This document shows, in pieces, positions 1-7,440 of a stretch of DNA of 43,603 bases; positions within the stretch are counted from its first letter, which is position 1; each line of letters starts with the position of its first letter. The notes under the pieces are model-generated. The model ran no database searches. It worked only from the letters and a program-made list of their open reading frames with translations, and was not told where the DNA came from. Source of the DNA: Pseudomonadales bacterium (GTDB lineage: Bacteria > Pseudomonadota > Gammaproteobacteria > Pseudomonadales > Azotimanducaceae); contig JAFMIA010000021.1 of the NCBI GenBank assembly GCA_017854255.1, forward strand, positions 1 through 43,603, in the 5' to 3' direction. A program made the translations under genes and the position numbers.

Positions 1-71
1 CTACGGGTGGACTTGAACCACCGACCCCAGCATTATGAATGCTGTGCTCTAACCAGCTGAGCTACGTAGCC
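1..71 (-). tRNA. tRNA-Met (CAU), elongator, 3' end cut by window edge
   Basis: The reverse strand folds as a tRNA beginning GGCTACG at 71. The D arm has stem GCTC/GAGC. The anticodon stem CAGCA/TGCTG closes the loop TTCATAA, with anticodon CAT at 37-35. The T arm is GGTGG/CCACC. The acceptor 5' strand pairs with the CGTAG seen at the left edge, so the last few acceptor bases and any CCA lie outside the window. The G1 paired acceptor and strong similarity to the usual elongator tRNA-Met body argue against initiator tRNA. It is read from the promoter at 91-119. Confidence 0.95.
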
Positions 72-90
72 ATAGTTTGTCGCGGACGGC

Positions 91-119
91 ATTGTCCGTT
101 CTTGCTATTTTTTTGTCAA
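91..119 (-). promoter_or_regulatory. Sigma70 promoter for tRNA-Met with GC-rich discriminator
   Basis: On the reverse strand a perfect -35 box TTGACA (119-114) is followed after exactly 17 bases by GACAAT (96-91), a 4/6 match to the -10 box. The next bases, GCCGTCCGCG, form a GC-rich discriminator, as in stringently controlled rRNA and tRNA promoters. The expected start is near 84, about 13 bases before the tRNA 5' end. The -35 box contains part of the TGA stop codon (118-116) of the upstream membrane protein gene. Seen directly: boxes and spacing. Inferred: stringent control. Confidence 0.75.
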
Positions 120-445
120 GGAATGAGGGCTGGCGCGATGAATATACCAAAGGCTATCAGCACCGGCGCCGCGACCCAGTAGTGACATCGGAGGATCGTC
201 GACAACCGCGCCACCTCTTTGGGTTCAGCATCATCCGAGAGCACCTTGCACATCATCACATCGAACCCGATCAAAATCAGAAAAATCGGGACCATTGCGG
301 GCAAAACACCATTAAAGAATAGGTCCCAGGTTGCGGTGTAATCCGGCGCACCGGCAAAAGGTAAAATTAACCCTGAAGCCAGCGCGGCAACCTGCAAGCC
401 CTGCCGCAAGAGTCCGATGGAAAGCCAAGCCGTCACTATAGCCAT
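116..445 (-). CDS. Small hypothetical inner-membrane protein
   Basis: I do not recognise this 109-residue protein. It has three hydrophobic segments, about residues 4-30, 44-68 and 87-107. A short charged loop (SDDAEPKEVAR) lies between the second and third. That suggests a three-pass membrane protein with no obvious catalytic motif. The ATG at 445 shares its A with the TGA stop of ychF (TGATG), so translation is probably coupled to ychF. A TTG three bases upstream is the only other nearby start. The gene ends inside the -35 box of the tRNA-Met promoter. No function is assigned. The reading frame is supported by clean hydrophobic segments, the tight junction and lack of a competing gene. Confidence 0.6.
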   Translation of the reverse strand: MAIVTAWLSIGLLRQGLQVAALASGLILPFAGAPDYTATWDLFFNGVLPAMVPIFLILIGFDVMMCKVLSDDAEPKEVARLSTILRCHYWVAAPVLIAFGIFIAPALIP

Positions 446-1536
446 CAAACGTTAAACCGAAAATGCATGACATCACCGTCTTGGACCAAATATTCTTTGC
501 CTTCGAGCCGCCACTTACCCGCTTCTTTTGCGCCAGCCTCACCTCGACCGGCAATAAAGTCATCAAACGCTGTGACTTCTGCCCGGATGAAGCCTTTTTC
601 AAAGTCAGTGTGGATGACTGCAGCCGCCTTGGGCGCCGTTGCTTTTTGACGCACGGTCCAGGCCCGAACTTCCTTTGGACCCGCGGTAAAAAAGGTCTGC
701 AGACCAAGCAAGCGATAACCCGCTCGGATCACCCGATCCAGACCCGGCTCGGTCATGCCCAAATCTGCCAGAAACTCCATTTTCTCGTCGTCCTCAAGCT
801 CCGCGATCTCCGCTTCCAGCTTGTTGCAGATCACAACGACCTCGGCGCCCTCGCTGCTGGCAATCGCCTCGACCGCGGTCAATAAGGGGTTGTCTGTAAA
901 CCCCTGCTCATCTACGTTCGCCACATATAACACTTTCTTCATCGTCAAAAGATGCAAGTGCCGTATCAAAACAGCTTGATCATCATCAAGCGTGAACGTC
1001 CTAGCAGGCTGCCCTGCATCCACGTGCGCCATCAGGTCTTGATAGACCTTCATTTCAATCAGTGCTTCTTTGTTACCGCTTTTGGCAATGCGTTGAACCC
1101 GTGCAATCGCCTTCTCAATGGTATCGAGATCGGCCAACTGCAATTCGGTATTAATGATTTCGATGTCGCGCGCGGGATCAATCGACGACGATACGTGGGT
1201 GACATTTTCATCTTCAAAACAGCGAACGACATGCGCTATGGCATCGGTCTCACGAATATTGGCTAAAAACTGGTTGCCGAGGCCCTCGCCTTTCGATGCG
1301 CCTTCCACCAAGCCCGCAATATCAACAAATTCCATAGACGTCGGAATGACTTTTTGGGGTTTCACCAATTCAGCAATCGCGTCCAGGCGCGGATCCGGCA
1401 TCGCCACCACACCAGAGTTCGGTTCAATGGTGCAAAACGGAAAATTTTCTGCAGCAATGCCCGCCTTGGTCAGCGCATTGAATAAAGTGGATTTACCCAC
1501 ATTCGGCAAACCAACGATACCGCAATTAAACCCCAT
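445..1536 (-). CDS. ychF: Redox-regulated ribosome-associated ATPase YchF (OBG family)
   Basis: YchF is a P-loop NTPase of the Obg family that prefers ATP and binds ribosomes. It acts in the cytoplasm in translation and oxidative-stress responses. The 363-residue length is standard. The P-loop GLPNVGKST is at residues 9-17, the G3-like element [10 protein letters not shown] lies near 73-82, and an NVDE motif stands where GTP-specific members have NKxD, as expected for the ATP-using branch. A coiled-coil-rich middle is followed by a TGS domain over about the last 85 residues, ending in FRFNV. It follows pth after a 27-base gap, the usual prs/rplY/pth/ychF order. Its TGA stop overlaps the ATG of the small membrane protein. 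Confidence 0.97.
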   Translation of the reverse strand: MGFNCGIVGLPNVGKSTLFNALTKAGIAAENFPFCTIEPNSGVVAMPDPRLDAIAELVKPQKVIPTSMEFVDIAGLVEGASKGEGLGNQFLANIRETDAIAHVVRCFEDENVTHVSSSIDPARDIEIINTELQLADLDTIEKAIARVQRIAKSGNKEALIEMKVYQDLMAHVDAGQPARTFTLDDDQAVLIRHLHLLTMKKVLYVANVDEQGFTDNPLLTAVEAIASSEGAEVVVICNKLEAEIAELEDDEKMEFLADLGMTEPGLDRVIRAGYRLLGLQTFFTAGPKEVRAWTVRQKATAPKAAAVIHTDFEKGFIRAEVTAFDDFIAGRGEAGAKEAGKWRLEGKEYLVQDGDVMHFRFNV

Positions 1537-1563
1537 AACTGACTCCCAACACGCTCAAATTGA

Positions 1564-2151
1564 TTACCTCTTGTCGTCCCGAGTATGCAGCGCCAACATG
1601 GCCGCCTCCCAGGCACCTGAGACCATATCCGGCAACACCGCTAGACTGCGATGAAGCGCCTCATCGATGTCAGCACGCTCGGTTTTACCTGGCGGCTTCA
1701 AAACGTAGTTCGCGACGCCGCCCGAAGACGACGGCCGACCTATACCAACGCGCAGTCGATGGTAGCCTTGGAACCCAGACAGCGACCGAGAAATATCTTT
1801 TAGTCCATTGTGACCCGCAAGCCCGCCACCGGTTTTAATACGCGCTATACCCGGCTCAAGATCGAGCTCATCGTGGGCGACCAAAACTTTTTCGGGGTCA
1901 ATCTGGTAAAAGTTGATCAAAGCCGCGGCCGATCTGCCGCTGTCATTCATATAGGTGCTCGGCGCCAACAGCTTTACCGATGTGCCCGCTACGGAGACGG
2001 TTGCAACCGCACCGAGAAACTTCTTCTCGGCCTTCAAAACCCCGCCGAATTGACGCGCAACTGCATCCAGAAACCAAACACCCGCATTATGGCGGGTGTT
2101 GGTGTACTGCTCGCCTGGATTTCCCAGGCCAATAATGAGCTGGACCGACAT
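1564..2151 (-). CDS. pth: Peptidyl-tRNA hydrolase
   Basis: Pth releases tRNA from peptidyl-tRNA that dropped off ribosomes, by cleaving the ester bond. The 195-residue protein carries the family signature: GLGNPG at residues 8-13, catalytic His21 in TRHNAG, Asn69 in STYMND, Asp94 in the HDELDLEPG segment, and Asn115 in GGLAGHNG. All active-site positions known from the E. coli enzyme are therefore present. The ATG is 23 bases after the rplY stop. The gene lies between rplY and ychF, a conserved arrangement that joins translation-quality functions in one transcript. Confidence 0.97.
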   Translation of the reverse strand: MSVQLIIGLGNPGEQYTNTRHNAGVWFLDAVARQFGGVLKAEKKFLGAVATVSVAGTSVKLLAPSTYMNDSGRSAAALINFYQIDPEKVLVAHDELDLEPGIARIKTGGGLAGHNGLKDISRSLSGFQGYHRLRVGIGRPSSSGGVANYVLKPPGKTERADIDEALHRSLAVLPDMVSGAWEAAMLALHTRDDKR

Positions 2152-2174
2152 AGACCGGACCTCTGGACTCGAAT

Positions 2175-2822
2175 TTATTCTTCGGCAGCAGGCGCATCAT
2201 CAGATTCAGCGGCATCGGCTGCTTTCTCTGCTTCGGCGCGCTTATTAATATTGACCGAAACAACCACTTGATCGTAATCAGCGCCTTGCGCAAGGGCTGG
2301 AATCACAACCCCTTCTGGCAGTTGAATATCCGACATGTGCAGGGCTTCACCAATTTCCATGTTCTCTAGGTCAACCTCAATATACTCAGGCAAGTTACCC
2401 GGTAAACAGCTGATGGTAATCTGCGTCATGTTGTGTGAAATTTGACCGCCACCGGTTTTAACCCCGACACAGGATTCTTCATTCAAAAAGTGGAACGGCA
2501 CTTCAACCGTAATCGCCTGATCAAGCAGAATTCGCTGAAAATCAGCGTGCATAATCCGAACCTTCGAAGGATGTCGTTGCAGATCTTTTATGATGGCACT
2601 TTGCTTTTCACCACCGACGTTGATCGTCAGAATGTGAGAGAAGAATGCTTCGTTTTCAGTTGCCTTCATCAAGTCCTTATGAGGAATCGATAAAGATTGA
2701 GGATCCTTACCCGCGCCATAAATAATGGCGGGAACCAGATCAGCGTGCAGACGTAGGCGGCGGCTCGCACCTTTCCCTAAATCAGCTCTTGTTTCGGCGT
2801 TTAGCTCGAATTCAGCTGCCAT
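2175..2822 (-). CDS. rplY: 50S ribosomal protein bL25, long CTC form
   Basis: This protein binds 5S rRNA on the large subunit. At 215 residues it is the long CTC/TL5 form. Residues 1-95 or so are the L25 beta-barrel that binds 5S rRNA, and the remainder is the TL5 C-terminal domain. The tail from about residue 190 is rich in Ala, Glu and Asp and is probably disordered. E. coli has only the short form, while pseudomonads and relatives carry this longer one. The start is well set: AAGGAG stands just before ATG. It follows prs by 74 bases and precedes pth. Confidence 0.96.
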   Translation of the reverse strand: MAAEFELNAETRADLGKGASRRLRLHADLVPAIIYGAGKDPQSLSIPHKDLMKATENEAFFSHILTINVGGEKQSAIIKDLQRHPSKVRIMHADFQRILLDQAITVEVPFHFLNEESCVGVKTGGGQISHNMTQITISCLPGNLPEYIEVDLENMEIGEALHMSDIQLPEGVVIPALAQGADYDQVVVSVNINKRAEAEKAADAAESDDAPAAEE

Positions 2823-2896
2823 GTTACTCTCCTTGGTCTATCCAGAGTGCGCTGCGACCACGCAGTCCGGGGGTCATCCCTGCTAATACAGGGCGT

Positions 2897-3877
2897 TTAA
2901 AAAAGTGCCGACTGAATGCGTTTCGCAAACAGTGCGCTTAAAGATTCTTCGTTGCTAATACGACGAATGGACTCAGCCAACTCCTCGGCAATGCTCAACT
3001 GCCGAATCTTCGACAAAGACTGCGCTTCCTGGCTGAGTGGAATCGTATCGGTCACCACCAGTTCATCTAACTCGGAGGCACGAATATTATCGATCGCCTT
3101 GCCCGATAAAACGGCATGGGTGCAATACGCAACAACCTTCACCGCCCCTTCAGACTTCAAGGCAGATGCTGCTGCACACAGCGTGCCGGCCGTGTCCACA
3201 ATATCGTCCACTAAAATGCACGTGCGGCCTTTAACATCCCCAATAATGTGCATGACTTCAGACTTGTTTGCTTCTGGTCGACGCTTGTCAATGATGGCTA
3301 GATCCGAGTCATTCAACTGCTTCGCAATCGCTCTGGCTCGCACAACACCACCCACATCGGGCGAAACAATCATCACATCACCGTAGGCACCCGCATCCAC
3401 TCGGCGCTCGATGTCAACCAACAACACGGGCGTGGCGTAGATATTATCAACCGGCACATTAAAAAAACCTTGAATCTGATCCGCGTGCAAATCCATCGTC
3501 AGAACTCGATCAATCCCTGCGCTGGTCAGCATATCTGCAACGACCTTGGCGGTAATTGGCACTCTTGCCGACCGGACCCTGCGATCTTGACGGGCATAGC
3601 CGAAATAGGGGATGACCGCCGTAATTCTGCCAGCGGACGCCCGATGCAGGCAATCCACCATGACAATCAGTTCCATAAGATTATCGTTACAGGGGGTGCA
3701 CGTCGGTTGGATGATAAAAACATCCTTACCTCGTACATTCTCGATAATTTCAACGCTGACTTCGCCATCGCTAAAGCGGCCTACCTGGGCATCGCCTAAA
3801 TCAATCCGCAAGCGGTCAGACACCCGACTCGCTAGGACAGGGTGCGCGTTGCCAGTAAAGATTTTTAATTCAGCCAC
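2897..3877 (-). CDS. prs: Ribose-phosphate pyrophosphokinase (PRPP synthase)
   Basis: Prs transfers pyrophosphate from ATP to ribose-5-phosphate to make PRPP, the precursor of nucleotides, histidine, tryptophan and NAD. The class I hallmarks are all here: [10 protein letters not shown] near residues 33-42, the [10 protein letters not shown] flexible loop at 91-100, His131 in MDLHADQ, and the PRPP-binding loop [10 protein letters not shown] at 223-232. The protein is 326 residues against 315 in E. coli. The additional length is mainly a C-terminal extension ending KRIQSALF. The start is GTG at 3877, with AAGG about 12 bases upstream, so initiation may be modest. It is read downstream of tRNA-Gln, as in many gammaproteobacteria. 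Confidence 0.97.
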   Translation of the reverse strand: MAELKIFTGNAHPVLASRVSDRLRIDLGDAQVGRFSDGEVSVEIIENVRGKDVFIIQPTCTPCNDNLMELIVMVDCLHRASAGRITAVIPYFGYARQDRRVRSARVPITAKVVADMLTSAGIDRVLTMDLHADQIQGFFNVPVDNIYATPVLLVDIERRVDAGAYGDVMIVSPDVGGVVRARAIAKQLNDSDLAIIDKRRPEANKSEVMHIIGDVKGRTCILVDDIVDTAGTLCAAASALKSEGAVKVVAYCTHAVLSGKAIDNIRASELDELVVTDTIPLSQEAQSLSKIRQLSIAEELAESIRRISNEESLSALFAKRIQSALF

Positions 3878-3905
3878 GGTTTACGTTCGCCTTAGACTTG
3901 GAAAG

Positions 3906-3981
3906 TGGCTGGGGTGGAGGGACTCGAACCCCCGCATGCAAGGATCAAAACCTTGTGCCTTACCAACTTGGCGACACCCCA
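3906..3981 (-). tRNA. tRNA-Gln (UUG), CCA encoded
   Basis: The reverse strand gives a 76-base cloverleaf. Acceptor TGGGGTG pairs with CACCCCA, followed by G and an encoded CCA ending at 3906. The D arm stem is built on GCC...GGC. The anticodon stem CAAGG/CCTTG closes the loop TTTTGAT, with anticodon TTG at 3948-3946. The T arm is GGGGG/TCCCT-like with TTCGAGT. It sits between ispE and prs, 28 bases ahead of the prs start, so prs mRNA is probably released by processing of a tRNA-mRNA transcript. Confidence 0.97.
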
Positions 3982-3998
3982 ATTCGAAACACTCGCCG

Positions 3999-4027
3999 AT
4001 GATCCCAAACTGCCGTTTTAGGATCAA
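3999..4027 (-). promoter_or_regulatory. Candidate promoter for tRNA-Gln and prs
   Basis: In the 90-base gap between ispE and tRNA-Gln the reverse strand shows TTGATC (4027-4022), a 17-base spacer and GATCAT (4004-3999). Each box matches four of six consensus bases. The following CGGCGAG is GC-rich, as at stable-RNA promoters. The predicted start lies about 10 bases before the tRNA 5' end. Moderate support only, because it rests on consensus matching. Confidence 0.45.
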
Positions 4028-4071
4028 CTTTAAACTTTTTTCATTATTCGACCGAACGCCTTCACGATCGA

Positions 4072-4950
4072 TCAATTTTCCTTGTCTAGCTCGCTAATCT
4101 GGCGCTGAAGGCTTTTGATCCCTCCGGCGGCCACCTTAAATCCTTGCCATGGTGTTGGCATTTCGGCGACTACCGCCTGCGCTTGCCCTTCCGATGCGAC
4201 TTCTAAAAACACCGCGCTGCCGGAGCCCGACATTTTAGCAGTGCCGTGCCGGCTTAACCAGTTTTTTAACTGACCCACCTCGGGGTATCGCCGAACCGCA
4301 ACCGCTTCGAGGTCGTTTCGCCACACGTCGGCGGGACCAGACCCCAGAAAGCGCGCTATTGTGCTTGGCTCGGCGTCGCGTGTCAAATCAGGATCCGAGA
4401 AAATCTCGGCTGTCGGAATCACCACATTGGGATAAGCCACAACATACCAAGACGATGCTAACTGAAGCGGTTCAATTCGTTCTCCAAGACCCGCGACCCA
4501 TGCATCGCCGCCCTGTATAAAAAACGGAATATCAGCCCCCAACGCTGCACCCAACTGCTGTAATTCTGCCGCTGTGAAATTTAAAGACCATAGATCATTC
4601 AGGCCCACTAAAACCGCGGCTGCATCACTGCTGCCACCGCCAAGCCCAGCACCAACCGGAATCTGTTTTTTTAAGATGACATGGGCGCCATAACGGGTAC
4701 TCGACCGCTCCTGTAATAACGCCGCTGCGCGCAGCACCAGATTGTCTTGCGGGTCCCCAAGATCCACGTTACAGCTCAGGGTGAGTGGCTCACCCTTTGG
4801 CCGCTTCTCTATTTGAATCTCATCAAACAAACTGATGCACCGAAAAACAGACTGCAGGTCGTGATAGCCATCGGGCCTTCGCCCAAGCACATGCAAAAAC
4901 AAATTGAGCTTCGCGGGCGCAAGCAGCGACAGCGCTGAGGCTATTGCCAT
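4072..4950 (-). CDS. ispE: 4-diphosphocytidyl-2-C-methyl-D-erythritol kinase
   Basis: IspE phosphorylates CDP-methylerythritol with ATP in the MEP route to isoprenoid precursors. It is a GHMP-superfamily kinase of 292 residues. The N-terminal motif APAKLNLFLHVLGRRPDGYH holds the substrate-binding Lys14. The glycine-rich ATP loop PVGAGLGGGSSDA spans about 98-110, and the catalytic Asp is in GADIPFF near 140. A C-terminal KMSGSGSAVFLE segment is the third GHMP motif. Its ATG lies inside the end of lolB (10-base overlap), and tRNA-Gln follows. The lolB-ispE-tRNA-prs order is common in gammaproteobacteria. Confidence 0.96.
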   Translation of the reverse strand: MAIASALSLLAPAKLNLFLHVLGRRPDGYHDLQSVFRCISLFDEIQIEKRPKGEPLTLSCNVDLGDPQDNLVLRAAALLQERSSTRYGAHVILKKQIPVGAGLGGGSSDAAAVLVGLNDLWSLNFTAAELQQLGAALGADIPFFIQGGDAWVAGLGERIEPLQLASSWYVVAYPNVVIPTAEIFSDPDLTRDAEPSTIARFLGSGPADVWRNDLEAVAVRRYPEVGQLKNWLSRHGTAKMSGSGSAVFLEVASEGQAQAVVAEMPTPWQGFKVAAGGIKSLQRQISELDKEN

Positions 4951-5477
4951 AACCTAATCCCCAAAATCACTTTGGTTTTATCCTTGATCGCCTCGATCCG
5001 CTGAGGGTATCCCGAGACCGGCGCGCGAGATATGACGATCTGCCAACCAAGTTGCTCGAACCCTGATTCAAGGCTGCGCCAGCGGTGCCGCTCATCCGGC
5101 AAGCCCCGTACCCAGGCAGGGATGACCGATAGCGGTATATCAAGACCAGTTGCATCACCGAACGCTGACTGCAGCGCAGTAGGACTCATCTCAACTTGAT
5201 CGACTAAACCGCGCTGCACTTGCCCGCCAACAAAACGCACTTCAATTGCGCCCAGACCGAACGCCCCGCTAATTTTGAGCTGCTGCGTCTGCGCATCAAG
5301 CTGTGCGAGTGAAAAATTTGGGTTGATCTTCAGACCAGTCACTGAGAGCCGTCCTTTGACCAGGGCAGGCTCATATCCAGCAGGACTCATCGAGGGCGAG
5401 CGCGTTTGGCATCCCGCAAGTATCAACAAACTCGCAAGCAAGAGCACTTTTAGGTCAAGCAATGATCTAAGAGCCAA
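4941..5477 (-). CDS. lolB: Outer-membrane lipoprotein receptor LolB
   Basis: LolB takes lipoproteins from periplasmic LolA and inserts them in the outer membrane. The 178-residue precursor has a signal with lipobox LAGC, so the lipidated residue would be Cys23. The body shows the beta-sandwich pattern RLSVTGLKI...LKISGAFGLGAIEV, then IPLSVIPAWVRGLPD, which matches the conserved LxxLxxWxxGxP region of the family. It ends KVILGIRLWQ. It is shorter than the roughly 207-residue E. coli protein. Neighbours support the call: lolB-ispE is a classic pair. It overlaps ispE by 10 bases and the upstream TPR gene by 11. Confidence 0.88.
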   Translation of the reverse strand: MALRSLLDLKVLLLASLLILAGCQTRSPSMSPAGYEPALVKGRLSVTGLKINPNFSLAQLDAQTQQLKISGAFGLGAIEVRFVGGQVQRGLVDQVEMSPTALQSAFGDATGLDIPLSVIPAWVRGLPDERHRWRSLESGFEQLGWQIVISRAPVSGYPQRIEAIKDKTKVILGIRLWQ

Positions 5478-7218
5478 GGAAGCGCTTTACGACGGATTGC
5501 AAGAAAGTGCTGTCAGGCGTCTCAGAGAGCGCCTCTTTCCAAACCCGTTTTGCCCGTCGAGTTTTTCCTGACTGCCATAAAACCTCGCCCAGATGAGCCG
5601 CAACTTCATCATTCGGGAACCGTTCAAACGCTTGCTCAAGGTAGTCGATGGCTTCTTCATATCGATTCAGGCGATATAGGACCCAGCCCATGCTATCGAT
5701 AAAAGCGGGCTCCTCGGGTTTCAACCGTAAAGCCTTTTCGATCAAAACATAGGCTTCGTCGTATCGATCTGTTTGATCCGCCAGGGTATAACCCAACGCA
5801 TTCATTGCATCAGCATTACCTGGATCTAACGTCAGAACCTGTTTTAAATCGCGTTCCAGGATATCTAGACGATCATACTTCTGCCCACTCATCGCCCTAA
5901 AATACAGTAAGGGAATATCCCCTGCCTGAGCCTCGATGGCCTCGTCCAAGTGCTCAAAAAGCGCATCTTCAGCATCAACCCTAGACAATAATTGTCCCTC
6001 GATCAGATCAAACTGCGATCGAAGCCCATTGTGAGCCAGCTTTTTCTTGGCCAGATAGGATCTCGCATCCTCTAAAGACTGGTTAACGCTGATCAACTCC
6101 ACAATGCGCCCTTGGGCTGACAAATACTCGTATCCGCCATCGACTTTGGCAAACTCACGCAGAGCCAAAGCGACATCACCCGTCTTTTCAGCAACCAGAC
6201 CAAGATAATATTGCGCCTGATTCACTCTTTGATCGGTTCGAACAAGCCGGCCGAGGTGCAGCCGGGCTTGCGCGAAATCCGCTTGCTCGATACTCAGCAT
6301 CGCCAGCGCAAACAGGATCTCACCATCTTCTGGCCGGATCTCATGGAGGATTTGGTACTGCACCCGGGCATCAGAAAAGGCTTGGGCTTCGAACAACAGC
6401 CGCGCAAGCAGAAGGCGTAGCCTAGGCTGATCTGGATTAATCGCTAACTGCTCGCTTAAGAACGCTTGAGCCGCTTGCTTTTGATTCAAATCCGACAACA
6501 GATTGGCTTTTAAAATAATAAAATTAAGCTCAGCAGGCTTTAAGCCCAATAAAGTATCGGCTGTCTCGAGCGCGGCTGGACCGTCACCAAGCGCCTCAAG
6601 AAGTGCCGCTTTTGAAAAAAGAATCTGCGGCTCGTTTGGATTTACCGTCAGCATGTCATTGAGACCAAGGAGTAAAGCTTGTCGATCTTCTTGGGTCATT
6701 CGTCCAACCCGATAGGCGAAGTAATCAAACTGGGCCTCACCCCCTAGGCGGTCAATCGTCTGCATCGTCTCCAAAGCGTCAACATACAAAGCGCGCTTAA
6801 CCAACTGATCCGCCAAAAACTGATGCGCCTCTAAGGACTCTGGATCCGCTTGTGCCCAAAGCGACGCCGCCTGGTACAACTTGTCATCCGCCTTCATGTA
6901 AGCTGCAAGCCGTGTAACCCGAGCAGCAACCCCAGGATCCAGGGTCTTCTCAGCCTCTATGAGGTATTGATCTAAGGCATATTGATAATCACCGCGATAG
7001 CCCGCCACTTCAGCCGTCAGCAGCGCGAGCAGTGTTCCTTCTGGAAAAGCCATTACTTCTGGCTCGGGCGGGGTTGACCCGACCGCCTCCTTTGAGTCGT
7101 TTACCTCCGATAGCACCGGCGCTACAGGATCCACCGTCTGACTCGCACACCCAGCCAGAACCCCGCAGCAAGCCATCAGCAGGAACATCAGACCCGGTAG
7201 AGATCGCGGCGCGCTCAA
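5467..7218 (-). CDS. TPR-repeat outer-membrane-type lipoprotein
   Basis: This 583-residue protein begins with a lipoprotein signal (hydrophobic MFLLMACCGVLAGC, predicted lipidated Cys24). It then has a short linker and a long run of helical repeats. Clear TPR units include the segment near 455-545 (NADAMNALGYTLADQ..., PAFIDSMGWVLYRLNRYEEAI, EVAAHLGEVLWQSGKTRRA). The pattern resembles the large TPR proteins found next to lolB in pseudomonads and relatives. It is probably a periplasm-facing scaffold tethered to a membrane, partner unknown. The start is an apparent TTG at 7218, because no ATG or GTG precedes it in frame. The next ATG would leave a signal with no basic residue. It overlaps lolB by 11 bases. 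Confidence 0.85.
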   Translation of the reverse strand: MSAPRSLPGLMFLLMACCGVLAGCASQTVDPVAPVLSEVNDSKEAVGSTPPEPEVMAFPEGTLLALLTAEVAGYRGDYQYALDQYLIEAEKTLDPGVAARVTRLAAYMKADDKLYQAASLWAQADPESLEAHQFLADQLVKRALYVDALETMQTIDRLGGEAQFDYFAYRVGRMTQEDRQALLLGLNDMLTVNPNEPQILFSKAALLEALGDGPAALETADTLLGLKPAELNFIILKANLLSDLNQKQAAQAFLSEQLAINPDQPRLRLLLARLLFEAQAFSDARVQYQILHEIRPEDGEILFALAMLSIEQADFAQARLHLGRLVRTDQRVNQAQYYLGLVAEKTGDVALALREFAKVDGGYEYLSAQGRIVELISVNQSLEDARSYLAKKKLAHNGLRSQFDLIEGQLLSRVDAEDALFEHLDEAIEAQAGDIPLLYFRAMSGQKYDRLDILERDLKQVLTLDPGNADAMNALGYTLADQTDRYDEAYVLIEKALRLKPEEPAFIDSMGWVLYRLNRYEEAIDYLEQAFERFPNDEVAAHLGEVLWQSGKTRRAKRVWKEALSETPDSTFLQSVVKRFLGS

Positions 7219-7440
7219 GATGCTTGTTTCGCAATGGTTATTGATATCAAACCCCTTTAATGCAAATCGTTACCGCGCGACTTGTACAATACCAACGCCG
7301 GCTAAACGCAAAAACGGCAACTGATTTTCACGACGAACCCACGTACAATACCCGGAGTCCGGCAAAGGCTAGCCTCCGGTTGTCATTCTAATTTTACGAG
7401 AGAACAAAGTCATCCGGTTTGGAATCGACTGAATTAAACC
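7219..7440. promoter_or_regulatory. Divergent intergenic region between the TPR lipoprotein gene and hemA
   Basis: This 222-base stretch must hold promoters for both directions. On the + strand GTACAATACC occurs twice, at 7283-7292 and 7343-7352, exactly 60 bases apart. Each contains TACAAT, a good -10 box, but neither has a convincing -35 box 17 bases upstream. An inverted repeat CCGGAG/CTCCGG (7352-7357 and 7374-7379) could form a leader hairpin before hemA. The hemA ATG has no strong ribosome-binding site close by. On the - strand I see only weak box pairs for the TPR gene. Confidence 0.35.

Noticed and set aside
312-707. 131-codon frame on the - strand inside ychF
   Set aside because: It lies in another frame of a certain gene, is low in recognisable motifs and has no ribosome-binding site.
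2880-2895. Hairpin CCCTG/CAGGG between prs and rplY
   Set aside because: The stem is five bases and no T run follows, so it is not a credible terminator.
3881-4075. 64-codon frame over tRNA-Gln
   Set aside because: It is a translation of the tRNA (FDPCMRGFESLHPS is a typical artefact) and its spacer.
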